Of a stretch of DNA of 39,373 nt, positions 13,447 through 20,579 are shown piece by piece. The DNA is from Rhodobacter sp. (lineage in GTDB: Bacteria; Pseudomonadota; Alphaproteobacteria; Rhodobacterales; Rhodobacteraceae). How positions within the stretch are numbered: position 1 is the stretch's first letter; every line of letters starts with the position of its first letter. The DNA lies in NCBI GenBank assembly GCA_030065095.1, contig JASJDP010000039.1, forward strand, positions 1 to 39,373, given 5' to 3'. Below the pieces are notes generated by a model. The model ran no database searches. It worked only from the letters and a program-made list of their open reading frames with translations, and was not told the origin of the DNA. The translations under genes were made by a program, and so were the position numbers.

Positions 13447-14500
13447 CGCGAACCTTCGGCATTTCATCGAAATAGCCGGTGTCGAGGTAGCGCCCCGCGC
13501 GTGTCTTACCGCAGCGGTGGTAGATCTCGCCCTTGAACTCGACTGTGGGCGCCGGGTCGGCATGCGGGTTCCAGATGCTGTCGTGCAGGTACGCGCCCCA
13601 TTGCTTGAAGAAGAACGGGACATCGGCTGCCTGGCACTGATCACGAATGCTCCGGGCCCATCTTGGGTGCATCGGGCGCGCGTGTTTCCCGCTTTCTCCG
13701 CCGACGATGACCCAATCAAGGCCGCTCCAATCGTTATTGTCTGGTGCCTGCTTGCCGTCTGGCGAGTCCAAGGACCTTACGCCCGTCAGAGCGTTCAGAA
13801 AGTGATGTCCGTCGCAGGAATTTCGTAGGTCGATCGGGCCAAGCAAGGGCTCAGCTGAAATAAACCGGATCGCAGCTGGCGCCTGCAACAGTGCCGGGAT
13901 CCGTTCGTCGGCGTGTTTTTGATCCTCGACAGAGACGCCTAGCCAGACGTTAGGGAGGGGCCACACATCCACCCAGGTTTCGATCTCGTTGCCGAACTCA
14001 GTTCGGTTTCGGTAGCGTCCGATCGTCGATGGCATCAACTGCCAGCGGCCCTTTTCCTGCTGCCAGTAGTCAGTCGCGAACTCGGCAATCTCGCTGTCTT
14101 CGATGTCGCTGATGTATTTCCGCATCCGCTTCGGCTGCTTGGTCAGCACCTGAAAGGTGTGCTGCGGGCAGAGCGCCATGACGGCGAAGATGCGGTCGAT
14201 CCAGTCGTCGGGTACATCCTCGTGAAAGAGATCGCCATGCGCGCAGACAAAGACCATGCGCGGCTTGCGCCAGTGCAGTGGCTGGGTCAGCCAGCCTTCG
14301 TTGAACCGTACCTCGCCGGTGAACTTCGCCACGCCCTTGGCGTTGCGGCGGGCCAGTCCGATCCGGCTGGGATGGTTCTTAAATCGTGACGCGGCCAGTT
14401 CTGCAGCGTAGCAGTTTTCACAGCCGGGCGAGACCAGGGTGCACCCTGTGATCGGATTCCATGTCGCGTCGCTCCATTCGATTTTGGTGGTATCAGCCAT
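13439..14500 (-). CDS. Phage Gp37/Gp68 family protein (DUF5131)
   Basis: 353 residues from ATG 14500; the in-frame extension to 14575 is part of the upstream gene's region. The start MADTTKIEWSDATWNPITGC, followed by SPGCENCYA, is diagnostic of the phage Gp37/Gp68 (DUF5131) family. The three Cys in C-x4-5-C-x2-C and the later HGDLFHEDVPDDWIDRIF, VLTKQPKRM and VIVGGESGKHARPM motifs recall radical-SAM-like (SPL-type) folds, but catalytic function has not been established for the family. It starts 8 bases inside the upstream gene and runs into the Xis start. Common in phages, probably accessory. Confidence 0.88.
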   Translation of the reverse strand: MADTTKIEWSDATWNPITGCTLVSPGCENCYAAELAASRFKNHPSRIGLARRNAKGVAKFTGEVRFNEGWLTQPLHWRKPRMVFVCAHGDLFHEDVPDDWIDRIFAVMALCPQHTFQVLTKQPKRMRKYISDIEDSEIAEFATDYWQQEKGRWQLMPSTIGRYRNRTEFGNEIETWVDVWPLPNVWLGVSVEDQKHADERIPALLQAPAAIRFISAEPLLGPIDLRNSCDGHHFLNALTGVRSLDSPDGKQAPDNNDWSGLDWVIVGGESGKHARPMHPRWARSIRDQCQAADVPFFFKQWGAYLHDSIWNPHADPAPTVEFKGEIYHRCGKTRAGRYLDTGYFDEMPKVRDA

Positions 14501-15233
14501 TGTGTGCCCCGTCGATGTTCCGCCGTTCGACGGTGAAGGAGTAGGCGGCCACCCATGGGTTGAGGTCCCAGCCAAAGCCGCGCTTGGCGTTCAGGCTGTC
14601 CCAGAGCGTGCGAAAGTTCTGACGGATTTCAAAGCATCCACGCTGGTTGCACGCGCTTCGCCCTACGGACCAGCTTGCAGCACAGGTACTGCAGTCAACG
14701 CCCTCGGCGATACAGTCCTCGCCGCCAATCTCCTGCAGCCTCTGAACCCGAACGTCCGTCACGGTCAGGGTGAGGCGCGATACCCAGCGGGGCATAAAAC
14801 GTGCAGAGCGCCAAGATCCTTCAATCCCATTAAGCAGATCGCTTGACCAGCATGCAAAGCCAAGGCCGTGCTTACCGTATGCCAGGCGCCTATCGTCATA
14901 ATTAAAGGATTTATCGTGATCCAAAAACTCCGGTTCATCCATCAGATCGCGCAAGCTTTCGTCTGCACGAAATGCTATCGCCGGAGCGCCTTCCCAATTT
15001 ACATCGGCCCACGTTTCTTGGACCCACAACCGATCACCGATTTGAGGAATGGGCAGGGCGCTCCAGCACCCGTTCTTGGCGGGCAGTCCCCAGATCCCGT
15101 CGGCGTCCTGTTCTGCATCGACGATCGGCGCGGCCCAGGATGGGCGCTTTTGCACCCGCCGCGTCTGGGTCTTCTGGCCGTTAAGGATCGCCCGCACCAT
15201 TGGGCCTGAAAAGAGAATTGGACGGTCAGTCAT
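14493..15233 (-). CDS. ASCH-domain-like phage protein
   Basis: 246 residues from ATG 15233 (GGAGG 6 bases upstream; the ATG at 15239 lies too close to it). The opening TDRPILFSGPMVRAILNGQKTQTRRV, with its IGDRLWVQETW segment, is the signature of phage ASCH-like proteins often found beside DUF5131 genes. ASCH domains resemble the PUA fold and are thought to bind RNA or modified bases. A Cys cluster (DCSTCAASW, SACNQRGCFE) in the second half may hold a metal. Coupled to both neighbours. Confidence 0.82.
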   Translation of the reverse strand: MTDRPILFSGPMVRAILNGQKTQTRRVQKRPSWAAPIVDAEQDADGIWGLPAKNGCWSALPIPQIGDRLWVQETWADVNWEGAPAIAFRADESLRDLMDEPEFLDHDKSFNYDDRRLAYGKHGLGFACWSSDLLNGIEGSWRSARFMPRWVSRLTLTVTDVRVQRLQEIGGEDCIAEGVDCSTCAASWSVGRSACNQRGCFEIRQNFRTLWDSLNAKRGFGWDLNPWVAAYSFTVERRNIDGAHNG

Positions 15234-15462
15234 CACCATCCTCCCCGCTCAGCCGTTCCAGGGCTTGGGCGATTTTGGATTGTTCGCTGAGGATCAGCAG
15301 GATGAGGATCGGCAGGGCGGTCTTTTCGGCGCTGTCGGGGCAGTAGGGCTGGAGGTCGGTGAAAAGCGCCTCGACCGCGACGCAGAGCGCCTCGATGATC
15401 TGGCAGGCGGCGGCGATTTCCAGATCGGGATCAACGGGATAGACGGGGGTGTTCACGTGCAT
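15226..15462 (-). CDS. Small acidic helical protein, unknown
   Basis: 78 residues from ATG 15462, chosen because AAGGAG lies 7 bases upstream and because the frame further upstream (to 15753) looks non-coding. It begins MHVNTPVYPVDPDLEIAAAC and is mostly helical, with a hydrophobic stretch ALPILILLILSEQSKI near the C-terminus. Not recognised. It ends inside the start of the ASCH-like gene. Confidence 0.62.
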   Translation of the reverse strand: MHVNTPVYPVDPDLEIAAACQIIEALCVAVEALFTDLQPYCPDSAEKTALPILILLILSEQSKIAQALERLSGEDGDD

Positions 15463-15749
15463 GACGCGGCTCCTTGTGGCTGGAGCCTGACCCCCGCTGT
15501 CAACCGGGCGGCCAGGCAACGGCGGGTTGACAGACCGCCCACAAGGAAGCGGCAGGTCCCCGGGTTGCCCCGGTTCCCTCCCACCGCGCCTGACCATAGG
15601 AAACGCCGGGCGAAGGGCCCGGCGCGTCATGCGCCTTGTGCTAAGCAGGCTGTCAATCCCGGCACCCCGGATTTTGCCGGACTGCACAGCCATCCTCCGC
15701 CCACCGGCGCCGTTTGTCAAGTTTGCGTGCTGTAGAGGCATTGCAGCGA
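15463..15749. other. Intergenic stretch with inverted repeat
   Basis: No convincing gene. It contains a perfect inverted repeat CTGTCAACC (15497-15505) / GGTTGACAG (15525-15533), each arm including a TTGACA that could serve as a -35 on either strand, and a GC hairpin near 15608-15626 (GCCGGGC / GCCCGGC). An in-frame leftward extension of the gene at 15226 would cross it from ATG 15753, which overlaps the upstream stop; its composition argues against it, but it cannot be excluded. Confidence 0.4.
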
Positions 15750-16205
15750 TCATCGCTCCGCCCCCTCTGAGTTGTTGCTAAACAGCGAAAACGGCAGCGG
15801 TCCGAAGAGCACCCAGATGTGGTACATGTCGGCGCCGTCCACCAATTCAGATTGCGGCGGGTAGACTTCGACGGCGGTGCTTCCTTCGCCGGCGAGTTCA
15901 TTCTTGATGCGTTGCATCTCTGGCCAGGAAGGCCGGTCATTGCTGAGGCTGGAGATTGCCAGGTGAATGGCGGATCCAACGTCGCGGACCAAGACAGAGA
16001 ACACGCGGTTCTTACGGACGTGATCGACCTGGCCGAGCCATCCTCTTTTGAAGCGCATTGGGTTTTCTATTCTTTCCCAGTCACCCCACTCTCCGCTCCG
16101 CCGCAGCTTTCGCTCGCGCTGCAGCAACCGTTTGCGTTCCTTCGATGGCACGAGGAACAGCGGATTGCCGCCTTTGGTGAAGCTGCGGTGGCGGTTGGCG
16201 GTCAA
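15750..16205 (-). CDS. DUF7694-like phage protein
   Basis: 151 residues from a TTG start at 16205, with GAGG about 9 bases upstream. The C-terminal half (RPSWPEMQRIKNELAG, VEVYPPQSELVDGADMYHIWVL) matches a small family (DUF7694) that is widespread in alphaproteobacterial phages; the Arg/Lys-rich N-terminus is typical too. Biochemical function unknown. No membrane segment. Confidence 0.78.
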   Translation of the reverse strand: MTANRHRSFTKGGNPLFLVPSKERKRLLQRERKLRRSGEWGDWERIENPMRFKRGWLGQVDHVRKNRVFSVLVRDVGSAIHLAISSLSNDRPSWPEMQRIKNELAGEGSTAVEVYPPQSELVDGADMYHIWVLFGPLPFSLFSNNSEGAER

Positions 16206-16218
16206 GGGTTTTGGTCCT

Positions 16219-16461
16219 CTAGGTTAGAGACGGCCAGCGGCGCAGGCAGTCGTGGAAAAATCGCATCTCGTCGTCTGTCAGTTCGCGATCGAAATAGGCG
16301 ACGATCGCCCTCGGGTCGTCACTGTCGCGCCCTACGCCGCGGACCTTCGGGGCTGGCCTTGCCGCTTTCATCTGAACGATGTTGGACTTGCGGCAGCTCG
16401 GGCATTCCCGGTCTTCCCAATGACCATTGCCGCAGTCCTTGCAGATCACGATGGCGGGCAC
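16219..16461 (-). CDS. Zinc-ribbon small protein
   Basis: 80 residues from GTG 16461, with GAGAGGA upstream. The N-terminal C-x2-C-x9-C-x2-C (CKDC...CPSC) is a treble-clef or rubredoxin-like zinc ribbon. The C-terminal part, ending DDEMRFFHDCLRRWPSL, is helical. Probably a nucleic-acid or protein-binding adaptor; no specific role can be assigned. Confidence 0.72.
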   Translation of the reverse strand: MPAIVICKDCGNGHWEDRECPSCRKSNIVQMKAARPAPKVRGVGRDSDDPRAIVAYFDRELTDDEMRFFHDCLRRWPSLT

Positions 16462-16480
16462 TGTCGGTCCTCTCTGTCAG

Positions 16481-16777
16481 CTAGCTGACGGGTGCCAAGG
16501 GTTGCCATCCGATCACGCGAAAGCGGCGCGCATCGACCCAGCAGTCCTGTGTCATTTCCCACCCTGCAACCGACCATGGCTGGTCCAAATCTTCGGGGCA
16601 GGCCATCCTAAACCCGATACTAACAAACTTGTCTCCCACTGCATGATCGCCGGACGACACTGGAAGGTGGCAAGAGCGAACGAATCCGTCGGCGGGTTCG
16701 TCTTCGGGCAATACTTCGCATAGGACCTGCACAAGATCATCGTGATCCGCGTATAAGCCGGGGTCTTTCCATTGCAT
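16481..16777 (-). CDS. Hypothetical phage protein
   Basis: 98 residues from ATG 16777 with a weak AGGGA site upstream. Soluble, acidic, with four Trp and four Cys. Not recognised. It lies in line with the leftward early genes. Confidence 0.55.
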   Translation of the reverse strand: MQWKDPGLYADHDDLVQVLCEVLPEDEPADGFVRSCHLPVSSGDHAVGDKFVSIGFRMACPEDLDQPWSVAGWEMTQDCWVDARRFRVIGWQPLAPVS

Positions 16778-16789
16778 CGTCAGGCGTCC

Positions 16790-17014
16790 CTAAAGCAATT
16801 TCGGTTGGGTGGCTGTCTTTCGGCGGCGCTGGCGCTGTCCCAGGACCGCCGGCGCGTCACGGTTGCAGCCCGCGTCACGATCATGCTGCGTCACCGGTAC
16901 ACCCAGCGCATCGGCGCACCCGTAGTCTTCGCAAAACGCCCTGACGCAGTAGGTTCCGTTGACCTCGCAGAACATCGGGGTATGGTCGTCGTGATCCATG
17001 GCCGTATTACCCAT
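16790..17014 (-). CDS. Small Cys-rich protein
   Basis: 74 residues from ATG 17014, whose first base is also the last of the upstream TGA. An internal ATG at 16999 is an alternative. Residues about 15-35 have closely spaced cysteines (FCEVNGTYCVRAFCEDYGC), suggesting metal binding. The C-terminal half is basic and Gln-rich. Not recognised. Confidence 0.5.
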   Translation of the reverse strand: MGNTAMDHDDHTPMFCEVNGTYCVRAFCEDYGCADALGVPVTQHDRDAGCNRDAPAVLGQRQRRRKTATQPKLL

Positions 17015-17505
17015 CACGCCGCGCGCCCCCGGTCGGTCACATAAAGCTGGGCCGGGTACATGGCGCCGGCGGGGATTTCGCCCAGCCAGCCGCGGGCCAG
17101 CAGCCGGTCGATGATCTCGCTGATCAGCCCGTCAAAGCCGGTGCCGGTTTTGCGCGCGAGCTGCGCCCGGGAAAACCGGGGGAAATGGGCCGCATCCAGA
17201 GCCCGTGCCGCGGCAAAGACGGCGGCGTCCTGAGCGGCGATTTCTTCCGGGTCGGGGGCAGAAGGCCGGATATGGCTTTCCGGCTGCCTGGGCATCGGCA
17301 CGCCGCGCCGTTCGGCCTTGTTCCACAGGCACCGGACGTAATAGTTTGCAACGCCCAGGTCCTTTGCCACCGGGCCCGGCATCTCTCCGGCCACCATGCG
17401 GGCCAGCGCGGTGCGGGCAATGTCGTCGGGCAGGCCGTCCTGGGTCAGATCGGCGATCGCCGCGGGCAGGTCCGCGGCGCTGGCGGAGGCGCGCATCTCA
17501 CCCAT
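17014..17505 (-). CDS. HTH-containing early protein
   Basis: 163 residues from ATG 17505 (ATGGGTGA overlaps the upstream stop). Residues about 25-75 (DGLPDDIARTALARMVAGEMPGPVAKDLGVANYYVRCLWNKAERRG) read as a helix-turn-helix of the type found in small phage regulators. The C-terminal region has a winged-helix look (FSRAQLARKTGTGFDGLISEIIDRLLARGWL). It may regulate early genes. Coupled to a second HTH gene upstream. Confidence 0.65.
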   Translation of the reverse strand: MGEMRASASAADLPAAIADLTQDGLPDDIARTALARMVAGEMPGPVAKDLGVANYYVRCLWNKAERRGVPMPRQPESHIRPSAPDPEEIAAQDAAVFAAARALDAAHFPRFSRAQLARKTGTGFDGLISEIIDRLLARGWLGEIPAGAMYPAQLYVTDRGRAA

Positions 17506-17836
17506 CGTCCAGCACCGTACCAATCAGGTCGCGGGCGACGATCGCGGCCAGCAGCGCCTGACCCAGGGCGCGCGGGGTCGTGCCGCGGCGGCGGGCGGCC
17601 ATTTCAAGCTGGGCCCGGGTGCGCCGGTCGAGCGGAATTGCGGCCTGGCGCGCGAGCGCGGGCTTGGGGTTGAAATAGCCGATCCTTGCGCCCTGGTCGC
17701 GCGCCTGCCGCCACCAGCGCATCACATGGCTCACAGGCACCTGCAGCTCGCGCGCGGTGCGCTCTGGCGTCGCGCCGTCGATGCCCCGGACAATGGCCTG
17801 GTCACGGATTGAGGGGATGGGCGCCAGATCGAACAT
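17498..17836 (-). CDS. Second HTH-containing early protein
   Basis: 112 residues from ATG 17836, overlapping the upstream stop. Residues about 10-48 (RDQAIVRGIDGATPERTARELQVPVSHVMRWWRQARDQG) form a helix-turn-helix similar in style to that of the following gene. The second half is Arg/Ala-rich (LDRRTRAQLEMAARRRG) and may be a ribbon-helix-helix-like helix pair. The two adjacent HTH genes may act together. Confidence 0.62.
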   Translation of the reverse strand: MFDLAPIPSIRDQAIVRGIDGATPERTARELQVPVSHVMRWWRQARDQGARIGYFNPKPALARQAAIPLDRRTRAQLEMAARRRGTTPRALGQALLAAIVARDLIGTVLDDG

Positions 17837-18024
17837 CAGAAATCGATTTCGTCGTCGGTTTCGGCTTCATCAGACAGGGCGACGGCAGCTTTCAGCAGTT
17901 CATTTTCGGCATCGCTGCGCTCGGTCTTGGCGATAGTTTCTTCCGCCCACCTGCCGAGTGCGTTCACAAGATCTTTAAAGGTGTCGAGATCCTGAATTTT
18001 CAATTGTACCGTCAACTTAGCCAT
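17836..18024 (-). CDS. Small helical acidic protein
   Basis: 62 residues from ATG 18024 (an in-frame GTG at 18039 is possible). It begins MAKLTVQLKIQDLDTFKDLVNALGRW and is predicted to form one strand and two helices ending in a strongly acidic tail (DEAETDDEIDF). Similar short proteins are common in phage early regions; function unknown. Confidence 0.62.
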   Translation of the reverse strand: MAKLTVQLKIQDLDTFKDLVNALGRWAEETIAKTERSDAENELLKAAVALSDEAETDDEIDF

Positions 18025-18220
18025 ATGCTCGGGCCCCACTTTGTTGGTTGCGAAGATAATGCGGGCGCGCCGGGGCGGTTGGGCCCGTGAGCGGGAACGG
18101 AAGGGCGTGGAAAAATCTGGGCGCGACGGGGCGAGGCCCCGCCGGCCCGGACAGTGCCTGCGGCCGTATCAGGCTTCCGGCGTCGACGAGGACGCAACGG
18201 CCTGGCATGGAGTGTCTTGG
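18025..18220. other. Spacer with possible short leftward ORF
   Basis: A 70-codon leftward frame (18224-18012) starts with an ATG overlapping the upstream stop, but its Pro/Arg-rich translation does not look like a protein. A small GGGGC/GCCCC inverted repeat lies near 18125-18140. Nothing else is seen. Confidence 0.3.
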
Positions 18221-18652
18221 TCATGCCGCCGTCTTCCGGTCGGCGGCGTCGAGTACGCGCAGGATTTCGCGTGCGGCCAGGCGCAGGCTGGGTTCAAGAC
18301 TGTCGGTCAGGATGACCTCGCAGGCTTCGCGCATCTGGCGGTCTGCGATGGGGCCATGACCATGGCAGATCAGGTGTCTTGCCGCGGCCAGTTCACCCAG
18401 ACGCCCGACCTGCCGCATCGCGTTTTTGTGCCAGGCATGCACCAGATCCTCGACGCCGTTGCCCTCGGCAAAGATGCCATGCGCCTTGACCGACAGGACC
18501 TGGGTGTCCCAGTTGCTGTCCTCGGGCAGATGCACATCGCCGCCGGTTTCAATCGCCGCGCGGCGCAGCCAGTCGAACCGGGCCTTGGGGCCGGGCAGGG
18601 CGGTGAAGCCCCGCAGGGCGTGGGAGAGGCTGTCCTGGCACATGGGGGTCAT
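18221..18652 (-). CDS. Hypothetical early protein
   Basis: 143 residues from ATG 18652 (ATGA overlap with the upstream stop). Soluble and helical, with several His in the middle (VEDLVHAWHKNAM, ARHLICHGHGPIADRQMREA). Not recognised. No membrane segment. Tightly packed with the upstream gene, so probably co-translated. Confidence 0.58.
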   Translation of the reverse strand: MTPMCQDSLSHALRGFTALPGPKARFDWLRRAAIETGGDVHLPEDSNWDTQVLSVKAHGIFAEGNGVEDLVHAWHKNAMRQVGRLGELAAARHLICHGHGPIADRQMREACEVILTDSLEPSLRLAAREILRVLDAADRKTAA

Positions 18653-18918
18653 TCCTCGCCTTCCTTCCGATCAGATGCCGGCGCTGCCAGCAGCGGCTGG
18701 TCGGATTTGGTCAGGTCGCGCGAGAATTCGATTTTGTGGCCGCCATTGCCGTGGCGCCCGCCGTCGCGCAAGATCGAGGTTGTCACGCCTTTGAGCGGCC
18801 TGCCCTCGACGTCGAGAAACCCGGCCTGGTCCAGCGCCTCCTGCACCGGGCTGCGCTTGAGTTCCTCGCCCTTCACGTGACCCTTGAAGGTCACCACATT
18901 GGCGTCGATCAGTTGCAT
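18649..18918 (-). CDS. Hypothetical early protein
   Basis: 89 residues from ATG 18918, with GGAG 7 bases upstream, starting 10 bases inside the repeat-protein gene. The N-terminal MQLIDANVVTFKGHVKGEELKRSPVQEAL is followed by a conserved-looking GVTTSILRDGGRHGNGGHKIEFSRDL. Not recognised. Confidence 0.6.
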   Translation of the reverse strand: MQLIDANVVTFKGHVKGEELKRSPVQEALDQAGFLDVEGRPLKGVTTSILRDGGRHGNGGHKIEFSRDLTKSDQPLLAAPASDRKEGEE

Positions 18919-19796
18919 GGGGCATCTCCAGCCGCACGCCGTGCCTCTTCCTGCCGTACAGCGGCGGCGAAAAGCCGGCCGCGCGCCGGGTCTGGATAGT
19001 CCGGCGCATCCCAGTGAGAGATGGCTTCCTCGGCGTCAAAGTTCCGGCAGCCGGCAATGTAGCGATCGCCGCGCCGCACCAGCAGGTAACCGCGTTCGTC
19101 AGTATGCAGGCACGGAATGCCGGTGCCCCTCAGGTAGAGATCCCCGCCAACGCTGAGGTTGTCGGGCAGCGCGGTGATGCCGGTGCCCCTCAGGTAGAGA
19201 CCCCCGCCAACGCTGAGGTTGTCGGGCAGCGCGGTGATGCCGGTGCCCCCCAGGTAGAGACCCCCGCCAAGGCTGAGGTTGTCGGGCAGCGCGGTGATGG
19301 CGCTGTCCCTCAGGTCGAGACCCCCGCCAACGCTGAGGTTGTCGGGCAGCGCGGTGATGGCGGTGCCCCCCAGGTCGAGACCCCCGCCGACGCTGAGGTT
19401 GTCGGGCAGCGCGGTGATGGCGGTGCCCCTCAGGTCGAGACCCCCGCCGACGCTGAGGTTGTCGGGCAGCGCGGTGATGCCGGTGCCCCTCAGGTCGAGA
19501 CCCCCGCCAACGCTGAGGTTGTCGGGCAGCGCGGTGATGGCGCTGTCCCTCAGGTCGAGCTCGCCGCCGACGCTGAGGTTGTCGGGCAGCGCGGTGATGG
19601 CGGTGCCCTTCAGGTAGAGATCCCCGCCAACGCTGAGGTTGTCGGGCAGCGCGGTGATGCCGGTGCCCCTCAGGTAGAGACCCCCGCCAACGCTGAGGTT
19701 GTCGGGGGTGATTCCGAATTTGGCCAGAATGGCCCAGTCGGCCGCGGAGGGCGTTAAGGCGCTCGGCTGCTGTGCGGAAAATGTCATCCCGCTCAC
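18909..19796 (-). CDS. Protein with ten perfect 20-residue leucine-rich-like repeats
   Basis: 295 residues from GTG 19796 (overlapping the preceding stop) or 292 from ATG 19787. After a 30-residue leader, ten 20-residue units of the form PDNLSVGGGLDLRGTAITAL follow, then a 66-residue C-terminal domain (HTDERGYLLVRRGDRYIAG...) with a helical end. Regular Leu at fixed positions predicts a parallel beta-solenoid with one rung per unit. Such repeat proteins occur in phages and prophages with unknown role; ligand binding is the usual guess. Units are nearly identical at the DNA level (see repeat entry). Confidence 0.85.
   Translation of the reverse strand: MSGMTFSAQQPSALTPSAADWAILAKFGITPDNLSVGGGLYLRGTGITALPDNLSVGGDLYLKGTAITALPDNLSVGGELDLRDSAITALPDNLSVGGGLDLRGTGITALPDNLSVGGGLDLRGTAITALPDNLSVGGGLDLGGTAITALPDNLSVGGGLDLRDSAITALPDNLSLGGGLYLGGTGITALPDNLSVGGGLYLRGTGITALPDNLSVGGDLYLRGTGIPCLHTDERGYLLVRRGDRYIAGCRNFDAEEAISHWDAPDYPDPARGRLFAAAVRQEEARRAAGDAPCN
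19107..19706 (-). repeat. Ten tandem 60-bp repeats
   Basis: Ten uninterrupted units of exactly 60 bp, all in the repeat-protein frame. Most units differ at only a few bases, grouped at the codons for residues 9-11 and 14-16 of each unit (for example GGT versus GAT, LRG versus LRD or LGG, TG versus TA or SA). Third-position identity points to recent expansion or gene conversion. Confidence 0.95.
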
Positions 19797-19912
19797 CCGA
19801 AAAGCCCGATGGCGGTCAGGGTGAGGGCGGTAAAGGCGATGAGGTCCCAGCGGGTGCGGGGGGCGGCCTCGTAAGCAGCGGGCCGGCGGTCAGGTCGGGG
19901 GAGGGGGGTCAT
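19793..19912 (-). CDS. 39-residue membrane peptide, first gene of leftward operon
   Basis: ATG 19912 to TGA 19793. A basic, Pro-rich N-terminus (TPLPRPDRRPA) is followed by a single membrane segment (WDLIAFTALTLTAIGLFG). Its stop overlaps the GTG of the repeat-protein gene (GTGA), suggesting coupling. It is the first frame after the leftward promoter. Function unknown. Confidence 0.5.
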   Translation of the reverse strand: MTPLPRPDRRPAAYEAAPRTRWDLIAFTALTLTAIGLFG

Positions 19913-19998
19913 GTCCGGTCAAACTCCGTTTGGCTGGGCCGGGTCCGCGATTGCTGGCAATCGCTGAGAGGGCGGCCTCAGTTGAAACTTGTCCCCTA

Positions 19999-20028
19999 CC
20001 CATAAATCGATGAAACTTCTATCGTCAA
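19999..20028 (-). promoter_or_regulatory. Leftward early promoter (PL-like)
   Basis: Minus strand: -35 TTGACG (20028-20023), spacer 18, -10 TATGGG (20004-19999), or TTATGG with a 17-base spacer. The -35 is strong and the -10 weak. It drives the leftward block 19912-12155, including xis and int. An operator (20006-20022) fills the spacer. Confidence 0.6.
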
Positions 20029-20053
20029 GAGAAAATATCGAAGAAATATCGAT
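20006..20053. promoter_or_regulatory. Left operator pair (ATCGA-N7-TCGAT sites)
   Basis: Site 1 at 20006-20022 is ATCGA-N7-TCTAT (one mismatch); site 2 at 20037-20053 is a perfect ATCGA-N7-TCGAT. Site 1 sits between -35 and -10 of the leftward promoter; site 2 lies upstream of its -35. The same layout recurs on the other side of the repressor gene, so these are most likely repressor and Cro binding sites. Confidence 0.75.
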
Positions 20054-20183
20054 TGATCGGTCACAGGTCGCGATCTAAATTACCCTGCGAGATTGCGTTT
20101 GGGAGATTTGGTGTGGCCTATGAGCGCGAAGAAAGGACGCTGTTTTTCATCGCCAATGTCTGCGGTGTGACAATCGACCGCGC
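20054..20183. other. Spacer between left operators and repressor gene
   Basis: 130 bases downstream of the repressor stop. No convincing gene on either strand; a rightward frame crossing it runs antisense into the repressor gene. No terminator hairpin with a T run is obvious. Confidence 0.4.
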
Positions 20184-20471
20184 TTATGCCTGGGGTTGGG
20201 TCAGGTTGCTCATGAGGCTATCTGCAAGATCGGGCGGCACTTCGGTCAGGCGTCCACGGTAGAGGAAATCCATGGAGACGCCCCAGCGCTCAGCTATGCG
20301 GAACGCCATGTCCGCCTTCAGCGGTTTAAGCCCTTTTTCGATGCGCCCATAGCTCGTCTGATCTATGGCGACGGAAACCGCAAATTCAGCGCGTGTCCTG
20401 CCGTGGTGCTTTCGCAGCGCCTGCAGGCGCTGGCCTACCGCTTCGGGATGGAATGGGCTGTGCTGGCTCAT
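20184..20471 (-). CDS. XRE-family phage repressor (CI-like)
   Basis: 95 residues from ATG 20471. A classic XRE helix-turn-helix covers residues about 11-65 (VGQRLQALRKHHGRTRAEFAVSVAIDQTSYGRIEKGLKPLKADMAFRIAERWGVSMDFLYRG). There is no C-terminal peptidase domain, so unlike lambda CI it cannot undergo RecA-stimulated self-cleavage; induction must work another way. It lies between two operator clusters and diverges from a Cro-like gene, which defines the immunity region. Its promoter must overlap the right operators; no strong -10/-35 is visible for it. Confidence 0.88.
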   Translation of the reverse strand: MSQHSPFHPEAVGQRLQALRKHHGRTRAEFAVSVAIDQTSYGRIEKGLKPLKADMAFRIAERWGVSMDFLYRGRLTEVPPDLADSLMSNLTQPQA

Positions 20472-20508
20472 CTGGTCGATTTGTTTTTTGGGCTATGTTT
20501 CCGGCAAA

Positions 20509-20566
20509 ATCGACAAAGCGTCCATCGATAATTCGTCGACTATTGACATATCGAAGAAACGTCGAT
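20509..20566. promoter_or_regulatory. Right operator cluster
   Basis: Three sites: 20509-20525 ATCGA-N7-TCCAT (one mismatch), 20524-20540 ATCGA-N7-TCGAC (one mismatch), and 20550-20566 a perfect ATCGA-N7-TCGAT. The perfect site fills the spacer of the rightward promoter and the middle one lies just upstream of its -35, mirroring the left operators. Starts are 15 and 26 bp apart. Confidence 0.75.
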
Positions 20567-20572
20567 TATTTT
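20543..20572 (+). promoter_or_regulatory. Rightward early promoter (PR-like)
   Basis: -35 TTGACA (20543-20548, perfect), spacer 18, -10 TATTTT (20567-20572, 4 of 6). The expected start is about 20579, at or next to the ATG of the Cro-like gene at 20580, so the transcript would be leaderless. An operator fills the spacer exactly. Confidence 0.7.
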
Positions 20573-20579
20573 TGCCGAC

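Noticed and set aside
15463-15753. N-terminal extension of the 78-residue gene to ATG 15753
   Set aside because: ATGA overlap with the upstream stop is tempting, but the added residues are Arg/Pro-rich and non-protein-like, and a better ribosome site precedes ATG 15462.
18012-18224. 70-codon leftward frame coupled by ATGA
   Set aside because: Pro/Arg-rich composition and overlap with the next gene; no support beyond the start overlap.
19107-19706. CRISPR-like array
   Set aside because: The 60-bp units are contiguous, with no variable spacers, and are in frame within a gene; no cas genes are present.
19014-19757. Plus-strand repeat frame opposite the solenoid gene (GQRGDAGAPQVETPA units)
   Set aside because: Repeats in any frame are forced by the 60-bp DNA repeats; the minus frame has a defined C-terminal domain and coupling to neighbours, the plus frame has neither.
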